From an uncultured Flavobacteriales bacterium (GTDB taxonomy: Bacteria > Bacteroidota > Bacteroidia > Flavobacteriales_G > Salibacteraceae): a stretch of 42,569 bases of DNA. A program made the position numbers and the translations under genes. Of this stretch, positions 17,341 through 25,696 are shown piece after piece. Positions within the stretch are counted from its first letter, which is position 1; each line of letters starts with the position of its first letter. The notes under the pieces were generated by a model. It searched no databases and was not told the DNA's origin. It was given only the letters and a program-made list of their open reading frames with translations. The stretch is taken from positions 1-42,569 of the forward strand of contig CAJXZP010000032.1 of the NCBI GenBank assembly GCA_913062955.1. The letters are read 5' to 3'.

Positions 17341-18789
17341 CTATCCGACTGAACCTTCTAAGGTAATGGCGAGTAATTTTTGGGCTTCCGCAGCGAACTC
17401 CATTGGTAATTGGTTCAATACTTCTCTGGCGTATCCATTCACAATTAAGCTAATCGCTTTTTCTTCGCTAATCCCTCTTTGTTGACAGTAGAAAATTTGA
17501 TCTTCTCCAATTTTTGAGGTCGTGGCTTCATGCTCTACTTTAGAACTTTTGTTTTTCACCTCAATGTATGGGAACGTATGTGCCCCACATTTGTCGCCTA
17601 ATAAAAGCGAGTCACATTGAGAAAAATTTCTAGAGTTGGTTGCGTTTTTATGAACCTGAACCAATCCACGGTAACTGTTCTCAGAAACTCCCGCAGAAAT
17701 TCCTTTTGAAATAATGATACTTTTTGAGTTTTTACCCAAGTGAATCATCTTTGAACCGGTATCGGCCATTTGATGGTTGGACGTAACGGCTACGGAATAA
17801 AATTCTCCTTCGGAATAATCACCTTTCAAAACACACGATGGATATTTCCAGGTGATGGCCGAACCGGTTTCTACTTGGGTCCAAGAAACTTTGGATTTGT
17901 ACCCTTCGCACATGGCTCGTTTGGTGACGAAGTTGTAAACTCCACCCACCCCTTGAGCATCCCCAGGATACCAGTTTTGAACTGTCGAATATTTGACTTC
18001 AGCTTCTTTCTTTACCATGATTTCTACCACTGCAGCATGCAATTGGTTTTCATCACGCGCAGGTGCCGTGCAACCTTCTAAGTAACTAACATAAGAACCT
18101 TCATCGGCTATAATAAGTGTTCTTTCAAATTGCCCTGTACCGGCTTCGTTAATACGGAAGTAGGTAGATAACTCCATGGGGCAACGAACCCCTTTAGGAA
18201 TGTAACAAAAAGATCCATCTGTAAATACAGCAGAGTTCAACGCAGCATAATAATTATCACCTGGAGGAACAACAGAACCTAAATACTCTTGAACTAATTC
18301 TGGGTATTCTTTAACCGCCTCTGAAAACGACATAAAAATGATTCCCTTTTTTAATAAAGTATCCTTAAATGTAGTCGCTACCGATACAGAGTCTACAACT
18401 ACATCAATGGCAATTCCATTCATCCGCATTTGTTCTTCTACCGTTATACCCAGCTTATCGTACATTTTTTTAAGCTCTGGATCCACATCATCTAAACTGT
18501 CTAATTTCTTTTTCGGTTGCGGGGCAGAATAATATGATATGGCTTGAAAATCTGGTTTGTCGTATTTAACGTGTGCCCAATTTGGCTCTTCCATTGTTAA
18601 CCAATGACGGTATGCCTTAAGTCTAAATTCTAACAACCATTTCGGCTCTTCTCGTTTACTAGAAATTAAACGAATAACATCCTCATTCAGGCCCTTTTCT
18701 ATACGGTCTGTTTCAAAGTTGGAAACAAATCCGTATCCGTATTCCTTTCCTTCTAAGTCCTTCTCTAAATCTGATTCGGTATAGCCCAT
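17341..18789 (-). CDS. sufB: SufB, Fe-S scaffold subunit
   Basis: SufB is the main site of cluster assembly in SufBC2D. The 482-residue protein has the usual N-terminal motif [20 protein letters not shown], the core [20 protein letters not shown], and the C-terminal [20 protein letters not shown] followed by the [20 protein letters not shown] region. The full length matches SufB from other bacteria. It starts 18 bases after the A-type carrier gene, consistent with a single operon. Confidence 0.97.
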   Translation of the reverse strand: MGYTESDLEKDLEGKEYGYGFVSNFETDRIEKGLNEDVIRLISSKREEPKWLLEFRLKAYRHWLTMEEPNWAHVKYDKPDFQAISYYSAPQPKKKLDSLDDVDPELKKMYDKLGITVEEQMRMNGIAIDVVVDSVSVATTFKDTLLKKGIIFMSFSEAVKEYPELVQEYLGSVVPPGDNYYAALNSAVFTDGSFCYIPKGVRCPMELSTYFRINEAGTGQFERTLIIADEGSYVSYLEGCTAPARDENQLHAAVVEIMVKKEAEVKYSTVQNWYPGDAQGVGGVYNFVTKRAMCEGYKSKVSWTQVETGSAITWKYPSCVLKGDYSEGEFYSVAVTSNHQMADTGSKMIHLGKNSKSIIISKGISAGVSENSYRGLVQVHKNATNSRNFSQCDSLLLGDKCGAHTFPYIEVKNKSSKVEHEATTSKIGEDQIFYCQQRGISEEKAISLIVNGYAREVLNQLPMEFAAEAQKLLAITLEGSVG

Positions 18790-18807
18790 TTTCTGTGCTT
18801 TATAAAA

Positions 18808-19134
18808 TTATACGGCAAAACTTTCGCCACATCCGCAAGTTCGAGATGCGTTGGGATTGATAAATTGAAATCCTTTTCCATTCAAACCGCCAGAAAAATC
18901 TAATTCGGTGCCAATTAAATACAGAAAACTCTTTTTGTCTACCACTACCGATAGACCATTGTCGTCCATTTTTTTGTCGCCTTCTAATAATTTGTTGTCA
19001 AAATCTAAATCATACATCAATCCTGAACAACCGCCACCTTTAACTCCAACACGAATAAACGCTTCGGAACCTAGGTCACTTTGATCTAATAATCGTTTGG
19101 CTTCATCTCGAGCCGCATCTGTTACTTTTATCAT
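18808..19134 (-). CDS. sufA: A-type Fe-S carrier (SufA/IscA/HesB family)
   Basis: This protein carries Fe-S clusters from the scaffold to apoproteins. The 108-residue sequence has the three ligand cysteines in GGGCSGLMYDL and RTCGCGESF. It is the first gene of the suf operon and directly follows the promoter and candidate Fur-family box. Sequence alone does not separate SufA, ErpA and IscA; I use sufA because of the operon position. Confidence 0.93.
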   Translation of the reverse strand: MIKVTDAARDEAKRLLDQSDLGSEAFIRVGVKGGGCSGLMYDLDFDNKLLEGDKKMDDNGLSVVVDKKSFLYLIGTELDFSGGLNGKGFQFINPNASRTCGCGESFAV

Positions 19135-19147
19135 CGTTTGATTTTAT

Positions 19148-19162
19148 TTAGAATGATTCTAA
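19148..19162 (-). promoter_or_regulatory. Candidate Fur/PerR-family operator of the suf operon
   Basis: TTAGAATGATTCTAA is a perfect 7-1-7 palindrome. It has the AATnATT core shared by Fur, PerR and Zur boxes and differs from the PerR consensus TTATAATnATTATAA by one base in each arm. It lies immediately downstream of the -7 box at 19170-19177, about where transcription begins, 14 bases before the sufA ATG. A bound repressor would block the promoter. Which family member binds is not known. Confidence 0.6.
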
Positions 19163-19169
19163 TTAAGCG

Positions 19170-19199
19170 CAAAAGTACCTATTTTTAGGTAGGTAACAA
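19170..19199 (-). promoter_or_regulatory. suf operon promoter (-33 TTG, -7 TACTTTTG)
   Basis: On the minus strand TTG (19199-19197) is followed after 19 bases by TACTTTTG (19177-19170), an exact TAnnTTTG match with proper spacing. A perfect six-base inverted repeat (TACCTA, TTTT loop, TAGGTA; 19176-19191) fills the spacer and could be a second regulator site. The predicted start is near 19163. Confidence 0.65.
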
Positions 19200-19232
19200 G
19201 TGAAAAAAAGCACTTTGCCTAATTCAGTTATA

Positions 19233-19295
19233 AGGAATTAAAATACCTTCCGAAAAAGTCGGGAGACTGCCTCCCTATAAGGTACGGAAATTCCT
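19233..19295. other. Folded intergenic element of unknown function
   Basis: Three nested perfect stems are visible: 19233-19239 with 19289-19295 (AGGAATT/AATTCCT), 19244-19249 with 19279-19284 (TACCTT/AAGGTA), and 19261-19265 with 19271-19275 (GGGAG/CTCCC). An alternative pairing, TTCCG at 19248-19252 with CGGAA at 19285-19289, would compete with the middle stem, so two states are possible. It lies in the 316-base gap 19135-19450 between the divergent suf and TonB genes. It matches no riboswitch class I know. It could be a small RNA, a leader element or a protein-binding site. Confidence 0.5.
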
Positions 19296-19380
19296 GTTAA
19301 ATAAAGCATAAATTCCCGGTTTCCGGCTTATTTATGGACTTAGGTGGGGAGAGAAATAAGAGTCAAAAGAGATTAGTTTA

Positions 19381-19388
19381 TAGATTTG
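19381..19388 (+). promoter_or_regulatory. -7 promoter box for the TonB receptor gene
   Basis: TAGATTTG matches TAnnTTTG exactly. No TTG is seen at the -33 distance. Transcription from here would start near 19395 and leave the folded element at 19233-19295 outside the transcript. Confidence 0.4.
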
Positions 19389-19492
19389 CAAGGTGTCGAA
19401 GTTCAACGAGTTATTTGACATCTGTAGATAGCATACGAATCCAGTAGTGAATGAAAAATAGTACGTTAAAAAGAATGGCCTTACGAGTGAAA

Positions 19493-21658
19493 ATGAAGCG
19501 TGTTATTTTAGGGCTGATTTGTGTGCTTTCATGGGGCGCTGTATCTGCTCAGAAATTGAGTGGTGAAGTTAAGGACACCGAGGACACCCCTTTGGCCTTT
19601 GTGAACCTGTTATGGGCGAACACCAATGTGGGAGTGAGTACGGATGAAAATGGTTGTTTTAAAATTGAGAAGCCCTCTGAATACCCGGCATTACTTGTTG
19701 TTTCGTATGTAGGATTTAAAACCGATACCATTAAGGTTTGGCCCAACATGAAAAAGGTGAAAGTGGTTTTGAAAAGTACCTTGCAGTTAGCCGAGTTTGA
19801 ATTACAAGCGCGTAAAAAGGCGACCACTATAGGGACCATAAGCCCCAATTTGATCGAGACTTTAAATCAAGATGAATTACGAAAAGCGGCTTGTTGTAGC
19901 GTTTCTGAAAGTTTTGGAACTAATGCCTCGGTAGATGTTAACGTAACAGATGCCGTTTCTGGAACCCGAAAAATTAAGATGTTGGGACTGGATGGAATTT
20001 ATACCCAAATCCAATTCGAAAATTTGCCGCTAGTTCGGGGACTTTCTGCTGCGAATGGATTGGACTTTATTCCGGGTACATGGGTGGAGTCTATTCAAAT
20101 CAAAAAAGGAGCGGGCTCTGTTGTTAATGGGTATGAAAGTATTGCCGGACAAATAAATGTAGAGTTCTTGAAGCCCGATGAAGCAGAGAAATTGTTTGTG
20201 AATATCTATGCCAATGAAATGGGACGATTTGAACTAAATACTCATTTTTGTAAAAAGTTAAATGAAAAGTGGAGTACCATGTTGTTTGTTCATGGAGGCA
20301 ATCAAGGACTTGAAATTGACCGGAACAAGGATGATTTTTTAGATATCCCGTTAAAGAATACAGCGATTGTGTTTAATCGTTGGAAATACTTTGGAAAAAA
20401 GGTGCGGGCGCAGTTTGGCGTTCGTGGTGTATTTAACGATGTCAACTCGGGGCAAAAAACGGAAATAGAAAATCCATACGAAGTAAATATTAAAACAAAC
20501 CAGTTTTATGCTTTTGCAAAAACGGGTTACTTGTTCGATAGTGAGAATAGTTTTGGAGTGGTGTTGAAATACAAGTTTCACGATCATCAGTCCCAATACG
20601 GATTAACGCAGTACAATGCCGATCAACATAATATGTACATCAATACGGTGTATTCGGATGCCTTTAAAGATAAAAAGAGCAGCATAAAAACAGGGGTAAG
20701 CTTGAATTACGATCGTTACCGTCATCAATTTAACGATTCCAGTTTCACTAATCTGGAAGTGGTTCCTGGTGCGTATTTGGAATATGCATACGTTACTAAA
20801 AAAATGTCGGTAGTGGCTGGTTTAAGAGGAGATCATCACAATCAGTTTGGCGCATTTGCGTCCCCTCGATTGCATTTTAAATACAATTTACGTCCACGCT
20901 CAGCGCTTCGTTTATCGATAGGCAAAGGGTTTAGGACGAGTAATGTATTGATTGAAAATTCTTCCTTTTTGGTAAGTGCAAGGCAAGTCCGATTTACCGA
21001 GCCTTTACGTCCCGAACAAGCTTGGAATTATGGCGTTAGTTATTCGCATAAATGGACTTTAGGGAAAGAATTGGAATTGGCTGTTAATGGAGATTACTAT
21101 TACACTGATTTTGAAAATCAAGTGGTGGTGGATGTAGAGAATAAGGATTACGTATCATTTTACAATTTGGATGGTAAATCGTATTCACACGCCATTCAAG
21201 GAGAGGTTTCGGTGGAATATAAAAGGTTTGATATTAAAACCGCTTACAAGTACTTGGATGTGAAAACCGATTACCTTTCTGGATTAAAAACAAAACCTTA
21301 TACGGCTAAAGATCGGGTTTTGGTGAATCTAGGATATCGTACTCGGTTTGATAAATGGAAATTCGATTTAACCACTTTATGGACAGGTTTGAGTCGTGTA
21401 CCTTCTACAGAGGGTAATTTGCCAGAGAACACCCGCACCAATGAATCCGAAACATATGTGCTATTAAACGGACAAATAACTAAGAAATTCAAAACTTTTG
21501 AAGTATACTTGGGTGCTGAAAACTTATTAAATTACAAACAAAAAAATCCAATTGTAGACAGTGATAATCCATTTGGAGATGAATTTGATGCCTCCATGAT
21601 TTGGGGCCCAGTTCAAGGAAGAATGGTATATGCTGGTTTACGATTTGCGATTAAATAA
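19493..21658 (+). CDS. TonB-dependent outer-membrane receptor, probably metal-related
   Basis: The protein has a signal peptide (MKRVILGLICVLSWGAVSAQ), which is why I prefer the ATG at 19493 over the in-frame ATG at 19451. A carboxypeptidase-regulatory-like domain follows (VKDTEDTPLAFVNLLWANTN, then VVSYVGFKTDTIKV). Next is a plug domain (TRKIKMLGLDGIYTQIQFEN, IKKGAGSVVNGYESIAGQIN) and then a 22-strand-type barrel ending GRMVYAGLRFAIK. A double cysteine before the plug (RKAACCSVSESFGTN) and the downstream gene for a periplasmic metal-binding protein point to a metal or metallophore substrate. Haem or iron is possible but not shown. SusD is absent, so glycan uptake is unlikely. Confidence 0.9.
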   Translation: MKRVILGLICVLSWGAVSAQKLSGEVKDTEDTPLAFVNLLWANTNVGVSTDENGCFKIEKPSEYPALLVVSYVGFKTDTIKVWPNMKKVKVVLKSTLQLAEFELQARKKATTIGTISPNLIETLNQDELRKAACCSVSESFGTNASVDVNVTDAVSGTRKIKMLGLDGIYTQIQFENLPLVRGLSAANGLDFIPGTWVESIQIKKGAGSVVNGYESIAGQINVEFLKPDEAEKLFVNIYANEMGRFELNTHFCKKLNEKWSTMLFVHGGNQGLEIDRNKDDFLDIPLKNTAIVFNRWKYFGKKVRAQFGVRGVFNDVNSGQKTEIENPYEVNIKTNQFYAFAKTGYLFDSENSFGVVLKYKFHDHQSQYGLTQYNADQHNMYINTVYSDAFKDKKSSIKTGVSLNYDRYRHQFNDSSFTNLEVVPGAYLEYAYVTKKMSVVAGLRGDHHNQFGAFASPRLHFKYNLRPRSALRLSIGKGFRTSNVLIENSSFLVSARQVRFTEPLRPEQAWNYGVSYSHKWTLGKELELAVNGDYYYTDFENQVVVDVENKDYVSFYNLDGKSYSHAIQGEVSVEYKRFDIKTAYKYLDVKTDYLSGLKTKPYTAKDRVLVNLGYRTRFDKWKFDLTTLWTGLSRVPSTEGNLPENTRTNESETYVLLNGQITKKFKTFEVYLGAENLLNYKQKNPIVDSDNPFGDEFDASMIWGPVQGRMVYAGLRFAIK

Positions 21659-21668
21659 AAACAACGAG

Positions 21669-22010
21669 ATGAAAAATTTAGGATTATTATTGATATTTGT
21701 ATTGGCTACGGTTTTTTCTGCAAATGCATTTGCAGCGGAAAATGAAACCATCAAAATTCAAACTTCTTCGCAATGTGACATGTGTAAAGAAACCATTGAA
21801 AAAGGAATGGCCTTTGTAAAGGGAGTTAAAAAAACATCTCTGGATGTAGAAAGTAGTGTTTTAACGGTAGAGTATAATCCGAATAAAACCAACCCAGATG
21901 AAATTAGAAAAGCAGTGGCTGCTATTGGGTACGATGCCGATGACGTTGTTGCAGAAACAGAAGCGTACAATAACTTAAATAAGTGTTGTAAAAAAGGGGC
22001 ACATAAATAA
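21669..22010 (+). CDS. Exported heavy-metal-associated (HMA) domain protein
   Basis: The 113-residue protein has a signal peptide (MKNLGLLLIFVLATVFSANA) and one HMA ferredoxin-like fold with the metal site CDMC (TSSQCDMCKETIEKG) and the closing AAIGYDADDV. The C-terminus adds further possible ligands (CCKKGAHK). It should act in the periplasm as a soft-metal (copper, zinc or similar) chaperone. It starts 10 bases after the TonB receptor stop, so the two form an operon. I chose the ATG at 21669, since the longer frame overlaps the receptor and lacks a signal peptide start. A terminator follows at 22027. Confidence 0.9.
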   Translation: MKNLGLLLIFVLATVFSANAFAAENETIKIQTSSQCDMCKETIEKGMAFVKGVKKTSLDVESSVLTVEYNPNKTNPDEIRKAVAAIGYDADDVVAETEAYNNLNKCCKKGAHK

Positions 22011-22026
22011 ACGTACACGTAAAATT

Positions 22027-22065
22027 ATTCAAGGCCTGTTTTCGAAAGAAAGCAGGCTTTTTTTA
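22027..22065 (+). terminator. Intrinsic terminator, copy 1 of a duplicated 39-base element
   Basis: A GCCTG/CAGGC stem, with an inner TTTC/GAAA stem, is followed by seven T. It ends the TonB-HMA operon. The same element recurs at 24439-24477 with only two base changes. Confidence 0.88.
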
Positions 22066-22182
22066 TTAATGTGAATTAATTTGCTAGTTCATTTTTTTTT
22101 TAATTATGCACCGTCTTTCTAGAACCGGGAAGGTGGACCTAGCCGAAAACCCAAAGAGTAGGCATATTTTAATCTATATTTA

Positions 22183-22698
22183 ATGAATTATTCTAAAATT
22201 TTTGTCGGGCTATTTTTAGCCGGATTAACAATGGCTTCGTGTCAAAAAACAGAAGCAGAGCCTGTCCAAGAAATATTGGAAGTACCTTCTCCTCAATTTA
22301 AAGTTCCCTCTTACATGCAAGCATTGATTAATTATGATGATCATGGCCAACAAGTCATCTTTTGTATTAATGTGCCGTCCAATTGTTTCCCTGAATTTGT
22401 ACTCACTGCCAGTCATTCAGCGAATATTGCTGAATTTGATGATGCAATTGATAATGATGAGGTGCCTTACTATTTTGATAACGTAAGCTATATAGACCTT
22501 TTTCCTGAGTTGGAAGGCTTTAATGATGGCGAAGTGGTAAATGATTTAATAAGTGGAGATTTGGTTATTCATCGTTATTTTCAAGATTATGATCAAAAAA
22601 CTTACTACTTAATAGTTCCAGCAAATATTAGAATTGATTATTCTGAAATGTCTGAGTGGGTTAATGATGTTGTTGCAACACTTGTTGTTGTTAAATAA
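22183..22698 (+). CDS. Putative lipoprotein of unknown function
   Basis: The 171-residue protein has a lipoprotein signal peptide with lipobox MASC (cysteine at residue 20: KIFVGLFLAGLTMASCQKT). The mature part is acidic, with two cysteines (FCINVPSNCFPEF) that could form a disulfide, and ends in a hydrophobic strand (VATLVVVK). I recognise no family. It is a single gene between its own terminator (22703) and the upstream terminator copy. A surface or periplasmic role is implied by the lipobox only. Confidence 0.7.
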   Translation: MNYSKIFVGLFLAGLTMASCQKTEAEPVQEILEVPSPQFKVPSYMQALINYDDHGQQVIFCINVPSNCFPEFVLTASHSANIAEFDDAIDNDEVPYYFDNVSYIDLFPELEGFNDGEVVNDLISGDLVIHRYFQDYDQKTYYLIVPANIRIDYSEMSEWVNDVVATLVVVK

Positions 22699-22702
22699 AT
22701 GT

Positions 22703-22749
22703 AATTAGAGGCCAAGGAGCTTTTGTAGTTCTTAGCCTCTAATTTTTTT
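22703..22749 (+). terminator. Intrinsic terminator
   Basis: The ten-base arms AATTAGAGGC (22703-22712) and GCCTCTAATT (22735-22744) pair perfectly, and a T-run follows to 22749. The loop is 22 bases. It ends the lipoprotein gene. Confidence 0.85.
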
Positions 22750-22860
22750 GTTTTAAGAACGGTTATTAGGTGACGAATTTTTTTATTTGGCTACAAACAT
22801 ATTGTGTATCAAATAGTGAGATAGTTTTTACTTTTAGCAATTATAAATATTGGAAATTAT

Positions 22861-23973
22861 ATGAGAAAAAAAATAATCAACTTAAAGATTAGTAAATATG
22901 TTTTATTCATTTCGTTAATTTCTTTAAACTCGTGTTCCTCATATCAAGGTCAAAAAATGGAAATTGAAATCCTTAAAAAATCAAGTAAGGATAAGTTGCC
23001 ATTTGCTGGGGAGGTTTTGGCAAGTAGTGGTTTAAGTGATATAGTTGGTGTCTTTGATTTAAAAAAGAAAACAGTTTCGTTTATTGAATTGAGTACTTTT
23101 GACGTAAAGGAGGTGGAGTTGCCAGATTCAATTTTTGATTTGTCAGAGTTTCCAATTTTTTATAGGTTTTATATTAAGTCAGCAGATTCAATTTTTTTTA
23201 TTTCTGATGAAAATGTTTTGAAAATGTTTGACAAGAACTTGAACTTGAAGGAGGAGATTGCAATTCCTAAAGCCTATCCTCCCATCTCGCTTTTGCCAAG
23301 TTCATATGTTGTCTCAGATTTTGAATTAATGTACAACTGGATGATTTATAATCGTTACGGAGGTCAATCTGTCGAAGAAAGAAAGGCGAGATATGCTAAG
23401 GGGCATCCCATGGCTAGCTTTTTTTATGGTGCTAAGAAATCAGGAAAAATATCCACTTTTGGTAGTTATCCTGAAAAATACAAGAGTACGGGCAATAATT
23501 ATTATTTAAATGAGCCATATTTAAATAAGGGAGCAAAAGATAAATTGGTAGTCTCATTTTCCGCTGAGGAAAATGTGTTCATATATGAAAAAGGGAAATT
23601 GCGTCAAACTAAAAAGTGCAAAAGTAAATATGTGAATAAGATAGGACATGTGCCTAATGATAAATTAAGGAATATTGCATTTGTAAGTGATTATCAGAGC
23701 GAAGAACCTAAATATTTAGGAATCTATTATGATAGATTCTTAAATAGATATTATAGAAAAGTTAGAGTTAGTAGAAATCGAGAGCATCCAGAAGACGGGC
23801 TGTGGTCTATTATTGTATTAGATGAAAATTTTGAAGTGTTAGGAGAGGTATTGATTAAGAATAGTGATTATTCTCATACGCTTTTGATTCCTACGGAAAA
23901 TGGGATTTATTTAAAAGAAAGTAAGCCAGATTCTTTAGGTTATGCGGTATTAACCCTAGTGAACTTTATATGA
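22861..23973 (+). CDS. Lipoprotein with six-bladed beta-propeller-like fold (DUF4221-like)
   Basis: The 370-residue protein has a lipoprotein signal peptide with lipobox LNSC (cysteine at about residue 25). The rest consists of repeated strand blocks such as GVFDLKKKTVSFIELSTFDV, SIFFISDENVLKMFDKNLNL and EPKYLGIYYDRFLNRYYRKV. The last resembles the DUF4221/TolB-like propeller lipoproteins of Bacteroidetes. Function is unknown. Base composition is visibly more AT-rich than in the neighbouring operons. Its stop overlaps the next ATG by four bases (ATGA), so the two genes are coupled. Confidence 0.65.
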   Translation: MRKKIINLKISKYVLFISLISLNSCSSYQGQKMEIEILKKSSKDKLPFAGEVLASSGLSDIVGVFDLKKKTVSFIELSTFDVKEVELPDSIFDLSEFPIFYRFYIKSADSIFFISDENVLKMFDKNLNLKEEIAIPKAYPPISLLPSSYVVSDFELMYNWMIYNRYGGQSVEERKARYAKGHPMASFFYGAKKSGKISTFGSYPEKYKSTGNNYYLNEPYLNKGAKDKLVVSFSAEENVFIYEKGKLRQTKKCKSKYVNKIGHVPNDKLRNIAFVSDYQSEEPKYLGIYYDRFLNRYYRKVRVSRNREHPEDGLWSIIVLDENFEVLGEVLIKNSDYSHTLLIPTENGIYLKESKPDSLGYAVLTLVNFI

Positions 23974-24422
23974 TGAAGATATTTCTATGTTCATTGGTAG
24001 TGGGTCTTAGTATGGCTTGTTCTATGAGTTTTACTAAAGAAACGAATTCATTAGTAAGTTTATTGAAGTCTTATGATAAAAGAATTCCAAATAGTGAGTG
24101 TGTATATATTTTACGTTCAAACCTGAGTTGTAAGGGATGTGTGCAAAGAATGTTTTATCAAATTGATAGCATCGCAGATGAGGGTTTTAAAATTCCAATG
24201 GTGGTATTGGCTACCTCCATTAAGGATGTGCCTCCGCAATTATTGGATAAAATAACGTTTGTTGAGGATGTGAAAAACGAGGTGATGACCCAATTTATTT
24301 GGTCGGTAAACTTAACGCTTATTCGAACTAAAGAAGGGGAGGTGATTGAATTCAAGGTAATTGAAACAACAGATCCTAGTATTTATCCGAAAGAAGTGGC
24401 CGATTTTTTCCAGACGGAATGA
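23970..24422 (+). CDS. Small CxxC lipoprotein, possibly thioredoxin-like
   Basis: The 150-residue protein has a lipoprotein signal (MMKIFLCSLVVGLSMAC). A CxxC motif follows a hydrophobic strand (VYILRSNLSCKGCVQRMF), then a strand IPMVVLAT and a late hairpin LTLIRTKEGEVIEFKVI. This order suits a thioredoxin-like fold, but the match is weak and no cis-Pro is obvious. It is translationally coupled to the propeller lipoprotein upstream, so they probably work together at the membrane. A redox role is inference. Confidence 0.6.
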   Translation: MMKIFLCSLVVGLSMACSMSFTKETNSLVSLLKSYDKRIPNSECVYILRSNLSCKGCVQRMFYQIDSIADEGFKIPMVVLATSIKDVPPQLLDKITFVEDVKNEVMTQFIWSVNLTLIRTKEGEVIEFKVIETTDPSIYPKEVADFFQTE

Positions 24423-24438
24423 GTGAGATACTTAATAT

Positions 24439-24477
24439 ATTCAAAGCCTGTTTTCGAAAGAGAGCAGGCTTTTTTTA
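24439..24477 (+). terminator. Intrinsic terminator, copy 2 of a duplicated 39-base element
   Basis: This is the same sequence as 22027-22065 with two base differences: GCCTG/CAGGC stem, inner TTTC and GAGA, then seven T. It ends the lipoprotein pair and, with copy 1, brackets the cassette. Confidence 0.88.
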
Positions 24478-24526
24478 TGTTTTATAGAGCATTTTTTTCT
24501 TTATTTTCGAACGAAATACCGGGTGA

Positions 24527-25654
24527 ATGACATTGAATCCAATCGTATTATCAATTCCTATCTATTTTGTTCTGATTGTATTGGAATGGAGTTGGGATCT
24601 GTATACAGGGAAAAAACACTACACGTTTGAAGATGCTTTGGGTAATATTGGTTGCGGTTTAACCCAGCAATTAACCAATTTATTATCCAAGGTAGGAGTG
24701 GTCGCATTGTATACCTGGATTTATTCCGAATACCGTTTTTTTGATATCGAGCACACTTGGTATGGGGCGTTTGTATTATTTGTGTTGATTGATTTTTGTT
24801 ATTATTGGGCGCATCGTTTGTCGCATGAGGTAAACCTGTTTTGGGTAGGTCATGTGGTCCATCACCAAAGTGAAGAGTACAATTTTTCGGTGGCTTTACG
24901 TCAAGGAACTTTTCAAACATTTTTTACCTCCCCCTTTTATTGGCCTCTGGCGCTTTTAGGTTTTGATCCGTATTGGTTTTTGTATATCGGGGCTTTTGTG
25001 ACTTTATATCAGTTTTGGATTCATACCGAATACATAAAAAAAATGGGATGGTTTGAATTTGTATTTAATACACCATCGCATCATCGGGTACACCATGCTA
25101 CGGATGCGCAGTATATTGATAAAAACCATGGCGGAACATTGATTATCTGGGATCGAATGTTCGGGACTTTTATAATGGAAAATGAGGCGCCAACCTATGG
25201 TATTACCAATCCGTTAAATTCCTTCAATCCCGTTTATGCTACCCTTCATCCAGTGGTGAGTTTATGGAAACGATTTGTTCAAACTCCTGGCGTAAATAAT
25301 AAATTGCAAGTCTTGTTTCGCTCACCGGCTTGGAAATATGAAAATGAGATAGAAACAACGGATGTTACTGCAAAACCTTCGACAAATGGCGCAACCAAAA
25401 AGGTAAGGATATATACGGGCATTTGGTTTTTGTTGGTTATCGGGTTGGCAGCTAACTTGCTTTTTAACTACCAAAATTACGATTTGAGTTTCAATGTGTT
25501 TTATGTTTTTGGTTTGCTTTTTTCGTTGTGGAGTATTGGTAATTTAAATGATGGATTGGCTTACGCAAAGAAAGTCGAGGTGTTAAGATCAATGTTAGTG
25601 GTGGGGGTTTTGCTATGGTTTTTGTGGCAATCTAATCTCTCTGGTTTAATTTAA
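24527..25654 (+). CDS. Sterol desaturase / fatty acid hydroxylase family membrane protein
   Basis: The 375-residue integral membrane protein has the di-iron histidine boxes of the superfamily: HRLSH, HVVHHQSEEYN, WIHTEY and HHRVHH (about residues 95-190). Transmembrane segments lie around 5-20, 45-65, 78-92, 128-165 and two or three near 295-370. Members hydroxylate or desaturate lipids (fatty acids, sterols, hopanoids, carotenoids). The substrate cannot be read here. The C-terminal membrane part beyond the catalytic domain is common in Bacteroidetes versions. It is monocistronic and followed by a bidirectional terminator. Confidence 0.88.
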   Translation: MTLNPIVLSIPIYFVLIVLEWSWDLYTGKKHYTFEDALGNIGCGLTQQLTNLLSKVGVVALYTWIYSEYRFFDIEHTWYGAFVLFVLIDFCYYWAHRLSHEVNLFWVGHVVHHQSEEYNFSVALRQGTFQTFFTSPFYWPLALLGFDPYWFLYIGAFVTLYQFWIHTEYIKKMGWFEFVFNTPSHHRVHHATDAQYIDKNHGGTLIIWDRMFGTFIMENEAPTYGITNPLNSFNPVYATLHPVVSLWKRFVQTPGVNNKLQVLFRSPAWKYENEIETTDVTAKPSTNGATKKVRIYTGIWFLLVIGLAANLLFNYQNYDLSFNVFYVFGLLFSLWSIGNLNDGLAYAKKVEVLRSMLVVGVLLWFLWQSNLSGLI

Positions 25655-25696
25655 GAGGTGGTAATTCTACGTTTAATAGTACTTCGAACTAAAGAA

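Noticed and set aside
19233-19295. Known riboswitch for the TonB receptor (cobalamin or TPP)
   Set aside because: None of the conserved core sequences of those classes is present, and the likely TonB promoter box lies downstream of the element.
19493-22010. SusC-type glycan uptake locus
   Set aside because: No SusD partner or glycoside hydrolase is present, and the receptor is shorter than typical SusC. The HMA partner suggests metals.
22183-24422. Lipoprotein cassette as a transposon or phage island
   Set aside because: No transposase, integrase or terminal inverted repeats are seen. Only the duplicated terminators flank it.
22861-24422. Lanthipeptide or other peptide biosynthesis cluster
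   Set aside because: Propeller lipoproteins can occur in such clusters, but there is no precursor peptide, lanthionine synthetase or transporter here.
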